NCBI GenBank assembly: GCA_964432925.1
Contig: CAYSPM010000001.1
Coordinates: 12,241 to 76,240 of the forward strand
Length of the DNA stretch: 64,000 nt
Reading direction: 5' to 3'
Source of the DNA: CAYNTC01 sp964432925
Lineage (GTDB): Bacteria > Planctomycetota > Phycisphaerae > Sedimentisphaerales > Anaerobacaceae
Part shown: positions 63,832 through 64,000 of the stretch, piece after piece
Layout: each line of letters begins with the position of its first letter
Position numbering within the stretch: position 1 is the first letter of the stretch
Notes under the pieces: model-generated
What the model was told of the DNA's origin: nothing
The model's input: only the letters and a program-made list of their open reading frames with translations
The model's database searches: none
Translations under genes and position numbers: made by a program

Positions 63832-64000
63832 ATAGCGTGATTTTACAGAAGCGAAGAGAGTACAGCAATAAAATATCGTAGTCGCTATCTCGCTAGTAGT
63901 TTACTATACTTTCGCTTATCGGGCCTGAAACTCTCATCATACCTATTACTTTTTACTATATTGGAGTTTATGTGTTTATCGGCTGGTCCTATAAATAAAA
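63832..64000. other. Right edge, upstream of the Wzi-like gene
   Basis: 169 A+T-rich bases with no gene; expected to hold the promoter of the Wzi-like gene on the minus strand. No sigma-54 or sigma-28 pattern of correct spacing was found. Confidence 0.5.

Noticed and set aside
1..64000. tRNA, rRNA, CRISPR arrays, prophage or insertion sequences
   Set aside because: No cloverleaf-like T-loop sequences, no regularly spaced direct repeats and no transposase or phage structural genes were seen.

Overview
This 64 kb window is a scaffold of a bacterial genome, most likely a member of the Planctomycetota (class Phycisphaerae, probably the Sedimentisphaerales side). That placement is inferred from the secreted multidomain proteins at the left end (F5/8 C, Fn3-like, LamG and dockerin-like segments of the GDLNDDC..D type), a tandem DUF1080 protein, a moderate G+C content, and a diderm flagellum with L- and P-ring genes. 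No rRNA, tRNA, CRISPR array or intact transposon was recognised. Two of the three 100-N gaps (20473-20572, 58201-58300) are flanked by identical 55-base sequences, so they are scaffolding artefacts; flgE and fliK read straight through once one copy is removed. The gap at 7213-7312 has no such overlap and is real missing sequence.

Left part (1-17833), housekeeping and accessory genes: two tandem paralogous carbohydrate-binding/surface proteins, the second truncated at its 5' end, each closed by a similar terminator; an RpoD-like sigma factor with no normal start codon; apt; a frameshifted alpha/beta hydrolase; ispG; an unknown membrane protein; a PIN-TRAM protein; rpsA and ispH; a double-DUF1080 secreted protein; and an NtrC/FleQ-type sigma-54 activator with a degenerate receiver domain, next to the flagellar genes.

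Flagellar block (18298-62208): on the plus strand flgD-flgE-PilZ-flgF-flgG-flgA-flgH-flgI-flgJ-flgN-flgK-flgL; then a glycosyltransferase island (TPR-GT4, GT2-TPR, TPR protein, a FliT-like small protein and a 1814-residue kinase-like/methyltransferase/4xGT2 fusion); then fliD. On the minus strand runs flgB-flgC-fliE-fliF-fliG-fliH-fliI-fliJ-motE-motA-motB-motB2-fliO-fliP-fliQ-fliR-flhB. Divergent from flgB is a long fliK with three tandem 63-residue repeats. Then come a glycosyltransferase gene with an internal amber codon, flagellin and fliS. A Wzi-like outer-membrane protein closes the window.

Regulation can be read from the DNA. Five sites with correct -24/-12 spacing for sigma-54 precede flgD, the glycosylation island, fliO, flgB and fliK. 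Two sigma-28-like sites precede fliD and flagellin. The suggested cascade is activator plus RpoN for the basal body, hook and glycosylation genes, then sigma-28 for filament and cap. Genes for FliM, FliN, FliL, FlhA, RpoN, FliA, FlgM and chemotaxis are not in the window.

The most unusual features are the 1814-residue fusion enzyme in the flagellar locus, a dispersed ~62-bp palindromic element found twice between genes and once in frame inside fliK, and the tandem repeats in the FliK ruler region.
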